Shown: piece by piece, positions 25,051 through 49,990 of the stretch
Position numbering within the stretch: position 1 is the first letter of the stretch
Layout of the letters: every line of letters begins with the position of its first letter
From: Chrysomallon squamiferum
Lineage: Eukaryota; Mollusca; Gastropoda; Neomphalida; Peltospiridae
Reading direction: 5' to 3'
NCBI GenBank assembly: GCA_012295275.1
Contig: CM022665.1
Location: forward strand, 12,280,976-12,344,975
Length of the DNA stretch: 64,000 nucleotides
Translations under genes and position numbers: made by a program
The notes under the pieces: model-generated
Database searches by the model: none
Told to the model about the DNA's origin: nothing
What the model saw: only the letters and a program-made list of their open reading frames with translations

Positions 25051-25692
25051 GGGAGAAGAAGAGAAGGATTCAGTATTTATTATGAACGCTTTTTAATACC
25101 CTTGAATGTTTTACTATCTCCCTCTAAATCATCCCTTATGTATCTTAAACAACTGGATTCGAAATACGAGATATAACTGTGCAATAACAACCATTAAGCC
25201 GTAATAGTGAAGATGTACTATAATTTACAACCTAATTTCAAACTCCGTTGAATGAAAAATGAAGAGAGACCGCCAAGAAAGCTGTAATCCTGGTTCTAGA
25301 GTAAATATTTAATCAGCTTATCAGCTCTTCGGGGCTAAACTGTCGCCACCGCTCGGCAGCGTACGAAATGAGGGGCAGATAATCCCTCGGGGCAATCTCT
25401 TCCATGCTCGTTAAAACCGCCTGTCCGCTCAAAAGAAAGGAATTGAAAGACAACACCTTTTCTGACTGTCAAGTGTGAAGACTGTCACAGAACACATCAC
25501 AAGAGAACAGATGGTGAACTGTTTTCGCAGACGTCTCACGACTTTAATAGCAGAAGAAATTCAAACACTTTTAACATTAGAAAACATGCGCAATTTTACG
25601 AATGAATCGTTGAGAACATTAAAGAAGCCAGAAGGCTGCTGTGACTGGATGTCTGTCTGTCCTTTTGTCTCTCTGCACGTCTCTATCTATCT

Positions 25693-25804
25693 ATCATTCC
25701 ATCCATCCATCCATCCATCCATCCATCCATACATACATCCGTACGTTTATTATATATCTGTGTGCCTATCTATATATATGTTTGTATGTTTGTATGTATG
25801 TATG

Positions 25805-25836
<32 letters not shown>

Positions 25837-25890
25837 TGTATGTATGTATGTATGTATGTATGTATGTATGTATGTGTGTGTGTGTGTGTA
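25693..25890. repeat. (ATCC)n and (TATG)n tetranucleotide repeats
   Basis: An ATCC tract at about 25697-25730 and a TATG tract at about 25790-25875 with a TG end. Confidence 0.93.
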
Positions 25891-27257
25891 TGTACTTTTC
25901 GATATTTGAAGAGATTTGTAAAATATAGACCATGAAGGACGTGCTTTGTTAGAAAACCAGCTTATTAACTATTAACAAACTGAACGAATAAATGAATGAA
26001 TTAATGAATAAATGACTAGCTTACAGATTAAATGGTGTCGTCGAGACATGGTTCAAAGTTGTAGGATCTTGGATGTGACGTCGTTATTCCTAACAATATA
26101 TGAAAAGGACTAACTAATTAACTATACAGTACATTGTTATTGAGACGATGCACCGCGATTTAAAGTTAAAGCAGAAAGTCGCTATTCCCAAACGCAGATG
26201 AAGATGACTAACTAGCTGTACATGGTTACTACAGAGCGTTATTCAAGTCAAAAACAGAGGAAGAGAATTATCAATCTAACAACATAACTGTCTGACCAGC
26301 TAACAAGCTAACTAACTAATTACTAACAGAATAAATGATTAATGATACAATTTAAAATGTTCTATGGGAATCGATATTTCCAAGACTATTAATTATATTT
26401 GTAAAATTATTTACATGTACGTTCACACAATCCATTCTGTTTAAACAAATCTTCCTCTTTTTTTACGGTACGTGCTCATATTTGGTTGTCTATTAAAAAA
26501 TCGACATTATTATTATTTTTTTTTTTTTAAAAAAAAAAAAAAAAAGAAAAGAAAAAAAAGAAAAAAAAAAAAAAAAAAAAAGAAACAGCTAAAAAATGTT
26601 TCTTTTCAAAATATGTAAATGTTTACAAAGATTGTGTCGAAAAATGTTAGAGACACAACAATTTTTTATTTAAAAGAATAATAAATATTCTTGCAACTAA
26701 CGAAACTTTAGTATCAACGGCAGATTGCACTGTTTACACAGCATCGTCTAACTTACGACTGAGATAACAAACGTAAAAAAAATATTTTTAAATATTTACC
26801 TCAGTGGGGGTTTATATTAATCCAGTAATGCGATTTAGTCGATATATGATTCTGTATCAGTCTCCTTTGATGTGGTTTTAATAATACCTCTTGATATCAT
26901 GGGATGAATAATAGAGGTGCAACATTCAATTCAGGGGCGGTCCTGAATTTCAGAAAAACGGGACCTTAACCTTTCGCTGATATAATTATCAAGCTGAATT
27001 TTTGTAGATAAAATAAATAAATAAATAAATACAGTAGGCCCAAAAATAGTTAGTGGGGATATGCCATGAGCACATTCCTAGATCTATATTTCTATCTATC
27101 TATCTATTTCTCTCTGACTGTCTGTCTCTCTATCTATATATCTATTTTTCTGTCTGTCTGTCTGGCTCTCTATCTATCTCTCTGGTGTAAATGTATGTGG
27201 TGACATAATCTTCTGAGTATCAGGTTTTAGTGTATGCCGTGTAGAGTCCTTAGTCAA

Positions 27258-27585
27258 GATTGTGTGTGCGAATGTGTGAATATTTGTGCGTGTGTATGTA
27301 TGTATCATTATGTCAAGGATATTACTGTTATTTCTGTTGGTATTCACTCGCTACTGTTGTCGTATGTGTGCGTGAGTGTGTAAGTGTGTACGAACATATC
27401 ACTGCGAAGGATATTACAACTGTTTCTGTCGATATTCAGTCGTTACTGTTAACGTATGTGTGCGTGAGGGTGTGCGTGCGTACGTCTGTATCACCGCGTC
27501 AAGGATATTACTTTTGTTGTTTCCAGTACTGTTAATACGTGTGTGCGTGACATCATATCATAGATACTACTGATATTTTGTGTTC
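27258..27585. repeat. 92-94-bp tandem repeat, about 3.5 copies
   Basis: The core AAGGATATTAC recurs at 27315, 27407 and 27501, so spacing is 92 and 94. Each copy also carries a TGTGTGCGTGAG-like segment and a TACTGTT segment. A degenerate fourth copy follows. Copies have diverged, so this is an older minisatellite. Confidence 0.85.
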
Positions 27586-30500
27586 CTTTTTCTGTTGCTG
27601 ACGATGATATACTCGTGTTTGAAGCATGTGTTTCGTATCTGTGTTTTGTTCAAGTTTAGTTTCTCTGACTTGACGACATCCAAACCTCGTTATCACTGAG
27701 CCATAAACAGCCAACGCCCTAGTTGGTTAGCATCGGATAAACATATGGATTGAAATGAATTCTTTTGAAAAATATAGGACGCTGCAGGAATTCTAAGGAA
27801 TTCTTTTGAATAGAAGACTGTAATCTTCTCAAGTAGTGTTGATAACGTCCTTGAGAGATATCAAAGTACAGACCACTCAATAAATGGAGTATGTTCATAG
27901 GAAACAACAAATTGAAAATAAAGAAAAAACATGGATTCTAATATTTTGGTGCTTGCGACTCTTCATATCTGAGAAGAAACCAAAAGCAAAGATTTATTTT
28001 TAGTAGTATATTTTTTTCTTCTTCTTCAAGAAAATGTCATTTCGTGATACATAATCTGGAACGGGAAATATGTATGAAGTGACGAATGACTAACTACGTC
28101 AGTGGGAATATGCCACAAGTGATTCGTTACATTTTATCCAATATATAATTTAAAAAGAAAAAAAGAAAGAAAGAAAGAAGAAGAAGAAAAAAACAACAAC
28201 AAGAAACAAACAAACAATGAAAAAATAAAATAATAAAATAAAAAAATTAAAATAATAAAATAAAATAAATAATAATAATAATAATAATAAAGTTTCTGGA
28301 CAGGGCAGAAGATCAAACAATCAATCAATCGTCCGCGATGGATATTCTTGTGCAGCCCATACTCCAAAAATAACCTGTTATAGAGTGCATTACATATTGT
28401 TAACGGTTAAAGGATCGGTTTGGATTCAGTGCATTCCGTGTGAATAACTAATTCCGATTATAGCAACTATTTATGTAGCCTTCACACCACGCCCTAGATA
28501 CACAAACATCATTTATTTATTTATTTTCACTTATTATTAACAACAAAAATTTTATTTCATCTCGTTTATCAGCAAAACCACTAACTTTACTTGTTTAGTA
28601 TAGTTTTATTACATCACTCATCATTTACATTTATTACTACATATTTATGAAACGACCGCCATTACTCAATGCCACGTTTACTCGATACCATGACCTCGTT
28701 GTAAGCAGACGACACTGTTCACTCCTGCTTTTATCTCCGATCTGAATTTTATCTCGAGAATTTAGTCGTTTATTTCAAGTGTTAATACTTGCCTTACAGA
28801 AATGGGATCATTTATCAGCTTTGAAGAATGTGGGAAACAAGAGATTTCGTTTACCCGTCATATGTCAGTGTCATTTGTACGTTAAATGCGGCCTACACGG
28901 TATGTCTCTAGCAAAGTTAGGTACCGATTTCATGAGGTGAAAAAGATACAGCAGTGGTTGAGTTGACGTCATTTTGAAACGGTTATTATTTGTGAAACTT
29001 GATTTAATTATCAATGTAACTGTCCTTGTCCAATAAAAACCACGAATATAAATAAGGATTTATGTTCTTAAATATACACATATTATTGTTTAAATTATTA
29101 TTTTATTTATTATGAGTTGCCGGCTTGACCATACGTAGGATGCGTAGACAGATCGATGTCATGCACTTTTAGCACACTAGTCTAACACTGAATTAGTTCA
29201 TCAGGATGCAGCAACACCAATCCATGAAATACGAAGCAACCTATAACAAGAACGTTATTTTTGAATTATGTATACGAATGATTAACGCCCTACAAATGAT
29301 GATGATGAAGATGACGAATATGACTGTGACGATAATGATGAAAACAATATTAGTAAGACAATGAAGAAGAAGAAGAAAACAGAAGACGAACAACAACGAC
29401 GACAACAGTAATGATAGTGATGATCATATAAATCAGTAAATAAAAGATAATTTCATGAATATGGGAAAGAAAACTACGTAACAGATACATTTTGATGATA
29501 CACGTTAAAACAACAACAAATAAAAAATGAAACTGCCTTTTAGGTTTATAGATAATGGGTTATTCTCTCTCGTGTCAGTTTTAAATAATAAATAAAATAA
29601 GAATTTAAATATAACATGTATATATTAAAAAACATAAAACGTTATTTGTATTCCAGGTTTGTATCAGACAATGACAGTTACATTAGCAATTTAATCTACT
29701 TCCACAAATAATAATCATTATCAAATGTCGGGAAGCATATAAACTATTTATTCAGTTTTATGTATTAAAAAAAATATATATATATAATAAAACAAATATT
29801 TAAAAAAAAAAAAAAAGACCAACGCTAATGACTTAAACAGATGATGCTACAAGCTGGGATGATTTGTGACACAATTTTAGAAATATTATAAAGCTGGAAG
29901 ATATCTCCTCCAGTAGTTAGCTAATTGAAGAAAGAAAAAATAATGCAACGGGAGAGAGAAAAAAAAATAATAATAATAATAAAAGAAATAAAAGAAAAAA
30001 AGAAAGAAAGAAAAAAAAAAAAATAACAAAATAACAACAACAAAGAAGAAAATACCCAGATATTGGTAACTAGACGGCAGGTAATCAATAATAAATCGAT
30101 CAGTTAGTCATTGAATAAATCATTAAATCAATCAGGCAGTTACTGTTTATTTATTATGAATTATGAAATACTGAAAAAAAAAAAAATATATATATATATC
30201 TTTACAATTTTTCATAAAAGACAGTAACAGTAATAATCTGTTATTAAACATTATCATTAGAGTTATACCATTATAACATATCTTATTGATTTGAACGTAA
30301 CAACAACAACAACAACTACAACAACACAGGCGTTTTTTTTTTTTATTCATATCGTCTTGTTGAATCTGTTCTGTATTATATTAAACCTATAAGTAAATGT
30401 AATAGAAAACCTGTTCTAATAATTAAGCTAGGTGAAACGTGTGACTTAATATGGAAAAAATGATAAATCAGATAAGCTTATTTTTCCCAGTGACTAACGC

Positions 30501-30639
30501 AGTAATTCATACGGTCTGTAGGGCAAGGACAAACAATGGCTGAACTGGTGATTATAATTACACATGCACATACACACATATATCAGGGCAGCATCTGTTG
30601 TATTAGATATAAATAATAATAATAATAGTAATAATAATA

Positions 30640-30660
30640 AGTAGTAGTAGTAGTAGTAGA

Positions 30661-30749
<89 letters not shown>
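30640..30749. repeat. (AGT)n trinucleotide repeat, about 110 bp
   Basis: An AGT/TAG trinucleotide tract with two interruptions, flanked by AAT tracts. The poly-threonine frame on the - strand is a product of it. Confidence 0.95.
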
Positions 30750-31979
30750 AATAGCTGTTGCTGTTGAAATATACATTTCTCATCAGCAGAAAAATAACTT
30801 GCCTCTAAAATTAGATTTATAATAATAATAAGTAGTTGTAGTAGTAGCAGTAATAGCAGTAACTGTTGTTGTTGTGGTGGTGGTAATTTAGCTCTTTAGT
30901 GTGTGTTTGTGTCAGTTACACATTTATTTCCGTTCTTCTCTTTATTGTCGAATTTAACCTCATGCTGAACTGCTCCAAAAACAAAAACAAAATGTATGTA
31001 CCAACGCGAGCTTTCATTATATTTCCTTATACTGAGAAGATAATGTGTACTAATAAAACTCTAACTATATTCAAACTGCTTACATACAACACAGTCTGTA
31101 TATCCGAGCATACGAAGTGTAAGATTAATTCTTTTCATATTAACCCAAATCTAACAAAGATTTCTTTATTCATATTCCATGCATGGCTAACTCCTCCACT
31201 GTGGAAAGAGACGATTTTCACGTGGTTGGTGACCCCCGTGTACTTTGCACTGAAACTATTTATTTTCTTAAAATCTTGCACAGAAAAGGACATACTCACT
31301 TTCCTGTCGAAACTGTTTCAGCGACACCGCCCTTCACCGACGGCGGAGCCACCTGAACACCCAGGGGGTGGAGTAGTTTAACGAAAAGAAAAACGAGGCT
31401 TGATTAATTAATAGATTACTAACTAAAATTTGTTTAGGTTTATGTGTCCTGGGTTCACAGTTTAGTTTTCTAAATGTTATTTATTTACTGAATAATAATA
31501 ATAATAATAATAATGCCAAATGCAGATGAAAAGGATACATTAATTTTATCTTTGTTCTTCAGTGTTTAATGTAGAATTATGGAGTCCAAAAATATATTTC
31601 ATACAATAAAATCTCTGAACGTTATTTTATACAATCATAAACATTTTATAATAAACACACACATACACACAGACCGCCTCAGACAGCACGAATAATTGTA
31701 TACATTTTAAGCCCAGACGCAGCACTTTTCTGTAAGGTTTTATCGGACGTCTATTTGTGGATATTGATTATCAGTTTTAAACTGTCTAGAACAGGAACAA
31801 ATCAATACTTTGCTAGAAACCACCCAGTTCACGATAAAGGAAAGAAAGAAAAAAAAATCCTATAAATAATCCATTCCCCTCCCCTGTCATCAAGTCCCCT
31901 CTGTACGTTCTTCCCTTAACCTGTCCAAACTGTCGCTATCAACGAAGCCACGTGGTTTCCGAATGAATCATCTCGTCCG

Positions 31980-32116
31980 ACAGGCGGCGCGCCTAAAATT
32001 TGTCATGTAGGACCGCCAAACGATAGAGCTCCGACTGAAGCAGACGATACACTTCGGACTTAGTATTACAAGCAGCCTGTTGTGTCGTTTCAGACAAAAT
32101 TTAAAAATAATTTACA
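31980..32116 (+). promoter_or_regulatory. Likely 5' UTR and proximal promoter of the transgelin-like gene
   Basis: A relatively GC-rich patch (GGCGGCGCGCC near 31983) lies just upstream of the start codon, in contrast to the AT-rich surroundings. No TATA box or clear initiator was found. A CCTAAAATTTG stretch at about 31992 loosely resembles an SRF CArG box, which controls vertebrate relatives, but it does not match the consensus. Confidence 0.3.
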
Positions 32117-42514
<10,398 letters not shown>

Positions 42515-44711
42515 AAACATTTCAGATTACAAAACCTAATAGATAACACTAAGTGCTGTAGTCTTTTCATTGGCAAAAATACTTTTTCCTGTTGTCACAC
42601 ATAACGTCTTGGAAGGAATGATTACGTTTGCAGTGATAAAAACATAAAATGTTATGGAAGATTTTTACATCTTTTCTATGATCAAATTGTTAAATGGATT
42701 ACCAATTATAAAACTGACCTTCATAAATTCTTGGCAAAGACTGAAGTATATGAAACATAGTGCTCTTTTATTTAACCATTGAAAATAAATATTTGAAGAC
42801 TTCCAGTGATGACAAAATCAAACAAAATATGCAACAGGATTACGGCATAATTTTAGAACCAGGACGGTTTTTATGTTAATATCAATTTTTGGCTTCATTC
42901 TAACAATTTGGATAAATTCATGCTTTTTAGATTAACTAGCTAATCAAGAAGACGTTAGACAAAAAATATCTTATCGTGAAATAATTCACCAATGCCGCTT
43001 TTCTTTTCAAAGTTTGCATTAGTACATTATACTATCTGAAAAACTCGCATACACAAAAAACAAAAAACGAAGCCATAAAAGCGTTTATATTAAACGTGAA
43101 GGTTTAAAATATTACCTCTGTGCTTAGCATTGGTAATTTAGGGTTATAATGTTTTTGGACATAACTTTGTACTTAAAACGGTTAAAATGGGATTAATAGT
43201 GTTCTAATATCATATTATTTTGAAAATATTTTATTTTAGGAAAAGGATGAAAAAAAATCTTTCTTGCAAAAATATTTTTTTATATCTGAAAAAAAAAAGT
43301 CAACATTATTTCCGAAGTACTTTAACTATTAGTTCGTTATTTTTACTTTCATTTTTATTTGTTTAATATTCTATAACTATGACCTATTAACTGTGCACTA
43401 AAGCAATATACATAATATAAACAAAATATTTTACCAGACTTAATTCTATTATCATCTACTGCAAATTTACCAACATCAGGACCATAATCAGAACTAAAGA
43501 TATGAAATATTTGTTTTCATCTTTACTTTCATTAAATACAGCATAGCCCGAATAATTTTGATTTTTCATTTTATGTCCAAATTTAATTACTCCATGGAGT
43601 TCAGTAAAGTCTTCAAAATAACCAATTTATTGACCTATGATGCCTTATTTTAAGTTATGCATCTGTTTTTCAATAATTAACAACCAAACCCCAAGAAAAT
43701 CACTAATTTATAATTAAGTCGAATCTTGACTACCTATTAAAGATGGTCCTTGATTCTGATAAAAAATGGGATCAATGTGGAGTCCTCAGCAAATTTCAAA
43801 TTTTGCTTTTTGTTTTTTGTTGTGGGTTTTTTGTTTTTATAACATCTTTTTATTATTATTTTTTATTTTTTTTATTTTGCTTGTTTGTTTTAGTCGGTGC
43901 ACATTATACATGGTTTAGTAAGGAAACAATTTATTGAACACAAAATGTGTTAGGCTAAATTTAACTGTAATTTTGTATATTTCTCATTTCTCTCTGGTAT
44001 TATTAATGTTAACTTGTTTTTGACATACTGCAATATGTGGGACCACTGAAGCATAAATACTATATACTAAACCGTATAACTGACAGTAACAATTTGTTGT
44101 ATGTTAAATCTGTAGCTGTTTATGATCTTTGTAAATTTGTTTGATTTTCAAACTTTTTATATTTTTTTTTGAAACGGTTTTATACCAGTTTTCTACGATT
44201 ACGTTTGGGTAAATCATAATTATTAACCATTTCTCAAAACAAAAATAAATATTTTATGAAATTAAATGGTGTTCGTTTTACATTTTTAAACTAATACGCG
44301 TATAACAATGCTAAGATTTTAAGTTTAGTGCCAAGACATTCAGCTGAATAGAACTTCTCACCCCATTTACGTTTTGTCATTTACATTTCACTGGATGGAA
44401 AAATTGTTTTTAGAACGTACTTTTGTTATTCCTGGGTTATTACGACTTTGCTCTGCTATTCGGTTATTATAGAATTGGGCAGACATCTTGTATTTACCAC
44501 ACCAATCACACTGATTTACTATTTATTGGAAGATACATGTTAAAGATGGAGACAAGTGTTTTCCTGTTTAATTAAAATTAATGTATAACGTTTCACATAT
44601 AGCTGATTTTTCATTCAGTTTTTGTACAACTACAAGCATTATATTAGTGTACCTGCACTTGTGAAATATTTGACGTTAAATGCCTTATGTTGCCCAACAC
44701 TGTACAATAAA
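42515..44711 (+). other. 3' UTR and downstream region of the transgelin-like gene
   Basis: AT-rich unique sequence with few simple repeats. Candidate AATAAA poly(A) signals lie at 42784-42789, 44244-44249 and 44706-44711, so the 3' UTR could be about 0.3 or more than 1.7 kb. The true end cannot be chosen from sequence alone. Confidence 0.45.
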
Positions 44712-45734
44712 TCGATTTTTTTTTTTTTTGACCTCTGTAATTTTAGAGGCTACAAACTTTTGAATTTTTAAATCGAGTAGTATTCTCGGTTATTGACATT
44801 CTAGAACGATTGTTTTAAATCAGCAACATGATTGTGAAAGTCAGTAAGACATTCTTCATAACTAAATAAAACAAATCTATAGTACACGATCTCTGCTGAT
44901 GCATTTGTATGTGCAAAACGACTTCAGCGACAATGTTCTAACTGTTCTGGTTGTACAACATCTGAGGGCAAACTACCCCGAGTCCAAACTGAAAACGAAC
45001 CAATTGCTTATGCAGTAACTGTTTGCTTTCTGGGAGTGTCAACGTAATTAGAATAACCGTCATTGTTTACTTAGTTTGTTGCATTTATTGTGTGTGAAGG
45101 GAAGAGCTTTACTATCATTATCCTTAACATTTCAAACGAGTCCAAATATATACATCTAGTAAATTATAGTAGCTGACGTTTTGAATCGTATGACTCACTT
45201 CAAGGACATAATTAGCACATGCTAAATTTATCTAATTATTGCAATACATTTTAATTGCAATGATTATTTAGTAACTTATACTAATCTTGCAGTTTATGAC
45301 TACGCCTTGTTACAAGAGATTTTTCGGAATATTTTGCTACAGGTTCCTTTTTTCTTCTTCTGCTATTAGTGCGCATAACAATAGGAAAAACAAAACTGCC
45401 TAACGATTATCAAGTCGATAAATGTTTCCTTTCGATCGACATGGCTACAGAAAACAATGGCCGATGGGTGCGAAGTTTTTAGTTTAATAATTCTGGAAGG
45501 TACGTCGCAAATGCTTCAGTAAGCAGCAATACGACGACCAAACAGGTATTAGGTTATTTAGCGTGGTCTTCAACGAGGTAATGGAAAAATAAACTGGTGA
45601 TTTCCCAGCACAAAGATATTTTTTATTAGGTTTTTAATAATTTATATCTGAACCAGCAGCCAGGCAATAAACGAAGCAGATTACTGACACAAATTTCAGC
45701 TGACAAATCATAGACTTGCAAAATTACGAAATTT

Positions 45735-45836
45735 GGGACATCAACAACTACTGATATCGACTGGGATTTAAACGTCTTTTATCTTAGATTTACAAAGGCG
45801 TTCGATACATCTAAAGTAGACTATATGCTGGTATGA
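45735..45836 (+). pseudogene. Relic of a LINE-type reverse transcriptase
   Basis: The + frame reads GTSTTT, then after a shortened spacer VFYLRFTKAFDTSKVDYML before TGA at 45834-45836. Non-LTR retrotransposon reverse transcriptases carry a G-x-STTT segment and then a YLDFSKAFDTV block. The order and residues match, with the catalytic-block Asp replaced by Arg and sequence missing between. It is a short, dead fragment; no intact flanking frame was found. Confidence 0.5.
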
Positions 45837-47202
45837 GTTAACAGCGTAACAGGTTGAGTTAGTTGCTTTTGTTATCTTATGTTAAAGTGACCTTTGCATA
45901 TTTACTTACCTGCTGATATAATTGCATAGCTTTTTTTTCTGTGCTTATCAGATCCCCCCACCCCTTTTAAAACAGCTTCGAGAATTCTACACGGGTTTAT
46001 TTGAACTGAATGTCACTAGCTACACGGGTTAAACTTTAATCGGTCGTTGTTAAATAATAACTTTAGTATTTTGTATTTCAGTTACGTGAAGAAAATCTCC
46101 CTTTTATTATAGTACTATATACCCACACATTTTACATGCAGCTCTAAAGTTTTTAAAGTAATGTTCATGAAATGTGCAGACAGGGTCTTTAGTAATGTTT
46201 AAAAAATCTCGTTATAAAAATCTAGATCTTTACAGTGAAAGAGCGGCAAGGAATCGAAAAAAATGAGTTTGGTCCATGGTTTAGGGGCTGAGCATTCCTC
46301 AATGGTTTAATTCAAGACGATAGTGAACACCTTTCTTTGGGAAAGTTTATATTTACTAATACTGTCAGGCGATGGTGACAGCACGGTTCAGTCTCTCGAA
46401 AGAATCATGATGATAACTGCATTAAAATAGATAAGAACCACTGAATATAAATTTTGCACTACAATCAACTTTCACGAGTTCATGACAGGTTCGTTGGTGT
46501 ATATGAAACATAGTGCTATATGATTTAATCGTGAACCCCCCCCCCACAAACAACAACAAAAAAAAATGGAAAACTTTTCGAGTAATAACAAAATATACAG
46601 CTGGATCATCACAAATTATGGTGCGGTTTTTGGTTTCGTATTAAACAGTTTAATAAACAGACATTTACAGTAATGAGCCAGACAAAATACCAGTAAAACT
46701 TAATTTTTTCTTTATATCAGATTATTAATGATTTAGTATACAACTTGAACAATGTTTAAGTATTAAAATACCTCTATCTCTGTTTGTTTCCATATTTTGG
46801 GAAATGTTTTGCAATTCTCTTTTTATTTTTTGTCGCTAATGAGCATTATCTTGACATTTCACTTTTTCTTTTCCGTCTCAGTTATCTTATCAGAACACAT
46901 TTAATTTGCAATGCTAATTTTCGTTAAGTTTTCGTTTTGTAGAGAGGAAAGAAAAAAAAAAAAGGAAAACAAAAAAAAAGGCACTGGAGTCCGAGCATCG
47001 ATTTACTGAACCATGAGGGAATTTCTTTTCGAATGTTGTAAATTCTGCTCGTCTCTGAATAGTATTTACGTTTATCAGTTCGGAATCTTTACTTGTTCAA
47101 TAACAGAATGTCTATATAATTACTGTATCGTAAAATATTATTGTATAATAATATTTATTTTAAAAAATAATAAGAATAAAAGTAAAACCCACCCTGCTCA
47201 GA

Positions 47203-47234
47203 AAAAAAAAAAAAAAAAAAAAAAATCTATGTAA

Positions 47235-47287
<53 letters not shown>
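47203..47287. repeat. A-run and (AAT)n microsatellite
   Basis: A run of A at 47203-47225 followed by an AAT trinucleotide tract at 47238-47287. Confidence 0.95.
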
Positions 47288-47288
<1 letters not shown>

Positions 47289-48373
47289 TTTAAAAAGAAA
47301 GAAAAAAGAAGCAAGAATAAATAGAGACGCAAAAAAGACTTTGTTAAAAACAACCATGCGCTATATATATCACGGCATAGATATAAATATTTTCATGTGA
47401 CAAACTACAATTCTTAGAAATAAACAATGAAATAGTTTAATATCTTTAAAAAAATAATAATAAAAATAATAATAATAACAATAATAACAAACCAAAATCA
47501 ATTTTGTGAAATGTTAGGGGGAACAACTGTATTGACTGTTCTAAAATAGGTTTTAAAGAGTTATAGACCTTTTGAAACTTACTGCATACAAAATTTTAAT
47601 AATCATTTTATGCTTTCATAATTATTATTTACCCCGCTAACTATGCTTTTATAATACTGCAATATAGTTAATAAACATTTATGCTACATTATATTTTAAC
47701 ATTTCTGATTAAAATATTCATAGGCCTACAAGTAACTGAATAGAATTCGCATCAAGAGTATCACACCATTAATGTGTCTTGGATTACATCCCCTGATACT
47801 GAATATCATTAATAATTATTTTTGATCTGAACCGTTAGTGGTTTAAAATGAAGATAAACAGACGAATTTAACTTAATCACATAATAATATTTAAATAAAT
47901 GAATATTTCTTATCCAGAAGAATGAAACAACGAAAATGACAATGATAATAATAGTAATAACGGTGGTGATGGTGCCCCTACAACTATTTCTACTATCACC
48001 ACGTTTTATTTGATGAAGTATGAAGACGCGATTCCTATTATGAGGTTGTTGTCGCGTTGTATTAGATATTACATATCCCTCAAAATGGTTATTCTCACGT
48101 TTTCAACATGAACTGAACATGCAGCTTTAATGACATCCAATCTATACATTTTTACAACAACAAAAATGGAGAACGGTAATATCAACTATACTACATTTAA
48201 CGTTCTTGTCGAAACCAGATGCAGTTTGCTATTCTGTTTTCTTTCTTTTTTTTTTCTTTTTTTTTCTCTGCTTCTTGTCAACTGATATTGCAACATGTAA
48301 GAATTATTTGTACGGAGCGGTTCAGCTGCATGATGAAACTGGATTGTAAAGGTCTTTGTAAAACATTTTAAAA

Positions 48374-48376
<3 letters not shown>

Positions 48377-48466
<90 letters not shown>
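48377..48466. repeat. (GA)n microsatellite, about 90 bp
   Basis: A pure GA tract whose right flank (48467-48558) is repeated at 49110-49201. Confidence 0.97.
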
Positions 48467-48469
<3 letters not shown>

Positions 48470-48558
48470 TAAATAAAGAATGGTGTTTAAAGAATAGATA
48501 AATAAGATGTAAAATTATGAATATTAATATTATGATGATGACGCTGACGATATTTATG
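48467..48558. repeat. 92-bp direct repeat, copy A
   Basis: Starts CCGTAAATAAAGAATG directly after the GA tract and ends GACGATATTTATG. It matches copy B at 49110-49201 with only a handful of substitutions. Confidence 0.9.
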
Positions 48559-49004
48559 TTTATTTGTAGCACAGAGCTTTCATAATAATGTAATAAGGCA
48601 GAAATGTAAAATGTCTGCGAAGCCAGTTTAGTTTTGTTTTTGTTTTATTTTATTTGTGCCGTCAAATGGCTGAAACTATCAGAGCAGAGTGAAGAACATC
48701 GACTTTTGGTTCTCTGTGAACGAGTCTTGAAAGTTTATCAAGTTTCGAAACGAATACACTAAAAGCGTATCCAATAATTCACTTCACCTTAACAACATTT
48801 AATACAAATATAGAAGGTAAAGTTAATCACATTAGGACGCCAATAAGGAACATTCAATAAAATAAACTAGTCATTTATTTGCCCAGACTTTGCGCTGCCA
48901 GTTAAATGTTGGGAACATCTGTCTACATATTTCTTTACTTCTTTCTACATTTTCAGTTTCGTAACACTTACACACACACAACAAACTCACACCTAATCAG
49001 ACAA

Positions 49005-49201
<197 letters not shown>

Positions 49202-49654
49202 AAGAAGATAATAATAAGATGAAACAAAGGTAAATATTTTAAATTAAAACAATAAAATAGAAAATAATAAAATAAATATAGATTTATTTAAAGGTTAAAA
49301 ACATATAAAATAATTTAAGAATATTGGATTTTATTATATCACTGAAATGTCAAAACACAAACATTGACAGTGTACGGTGGTTTACTTTCTAAAAGTATTA
49401 TTATTTTTTTACAGTGTCTTTTAAAGTTTAAAAAACAGCACAGCCTGTATAATCGTTCCTTGTAACACGTCTCCCGTCTTCTACGTGTAAACTGAAGGTA
49501 AGACTATTTGTGTTCCGCTGATTCAGCGTAGTGTGTTCTTATAAAGCGTAGGCACCAATAAAGCGGAGCTTCTTCTTCATCTTTTCTGTAAACGTATGGT
49601 GTTTAGAAAATGAGTAAGTTATAAGTGAAGATTTTTGTGTGTTTTTGAGGGGGG

Positions 49655-49808
<154 letters not shown>

Positions 49809-49990
49809 CAATCCTGAATAATCATTAAAATAAATTAAACATTGTATAACCGATATTTGACAAATATAATCATGAAGACGAAATTAAAAGATTTAAAATG
49901 TATAGGTCTAAATAAATAAATGAACGAACGGATGGATAAATAACTAAAGAATAAATAAATAAATAAATAAAGAAATAAATAAAGAAATAC

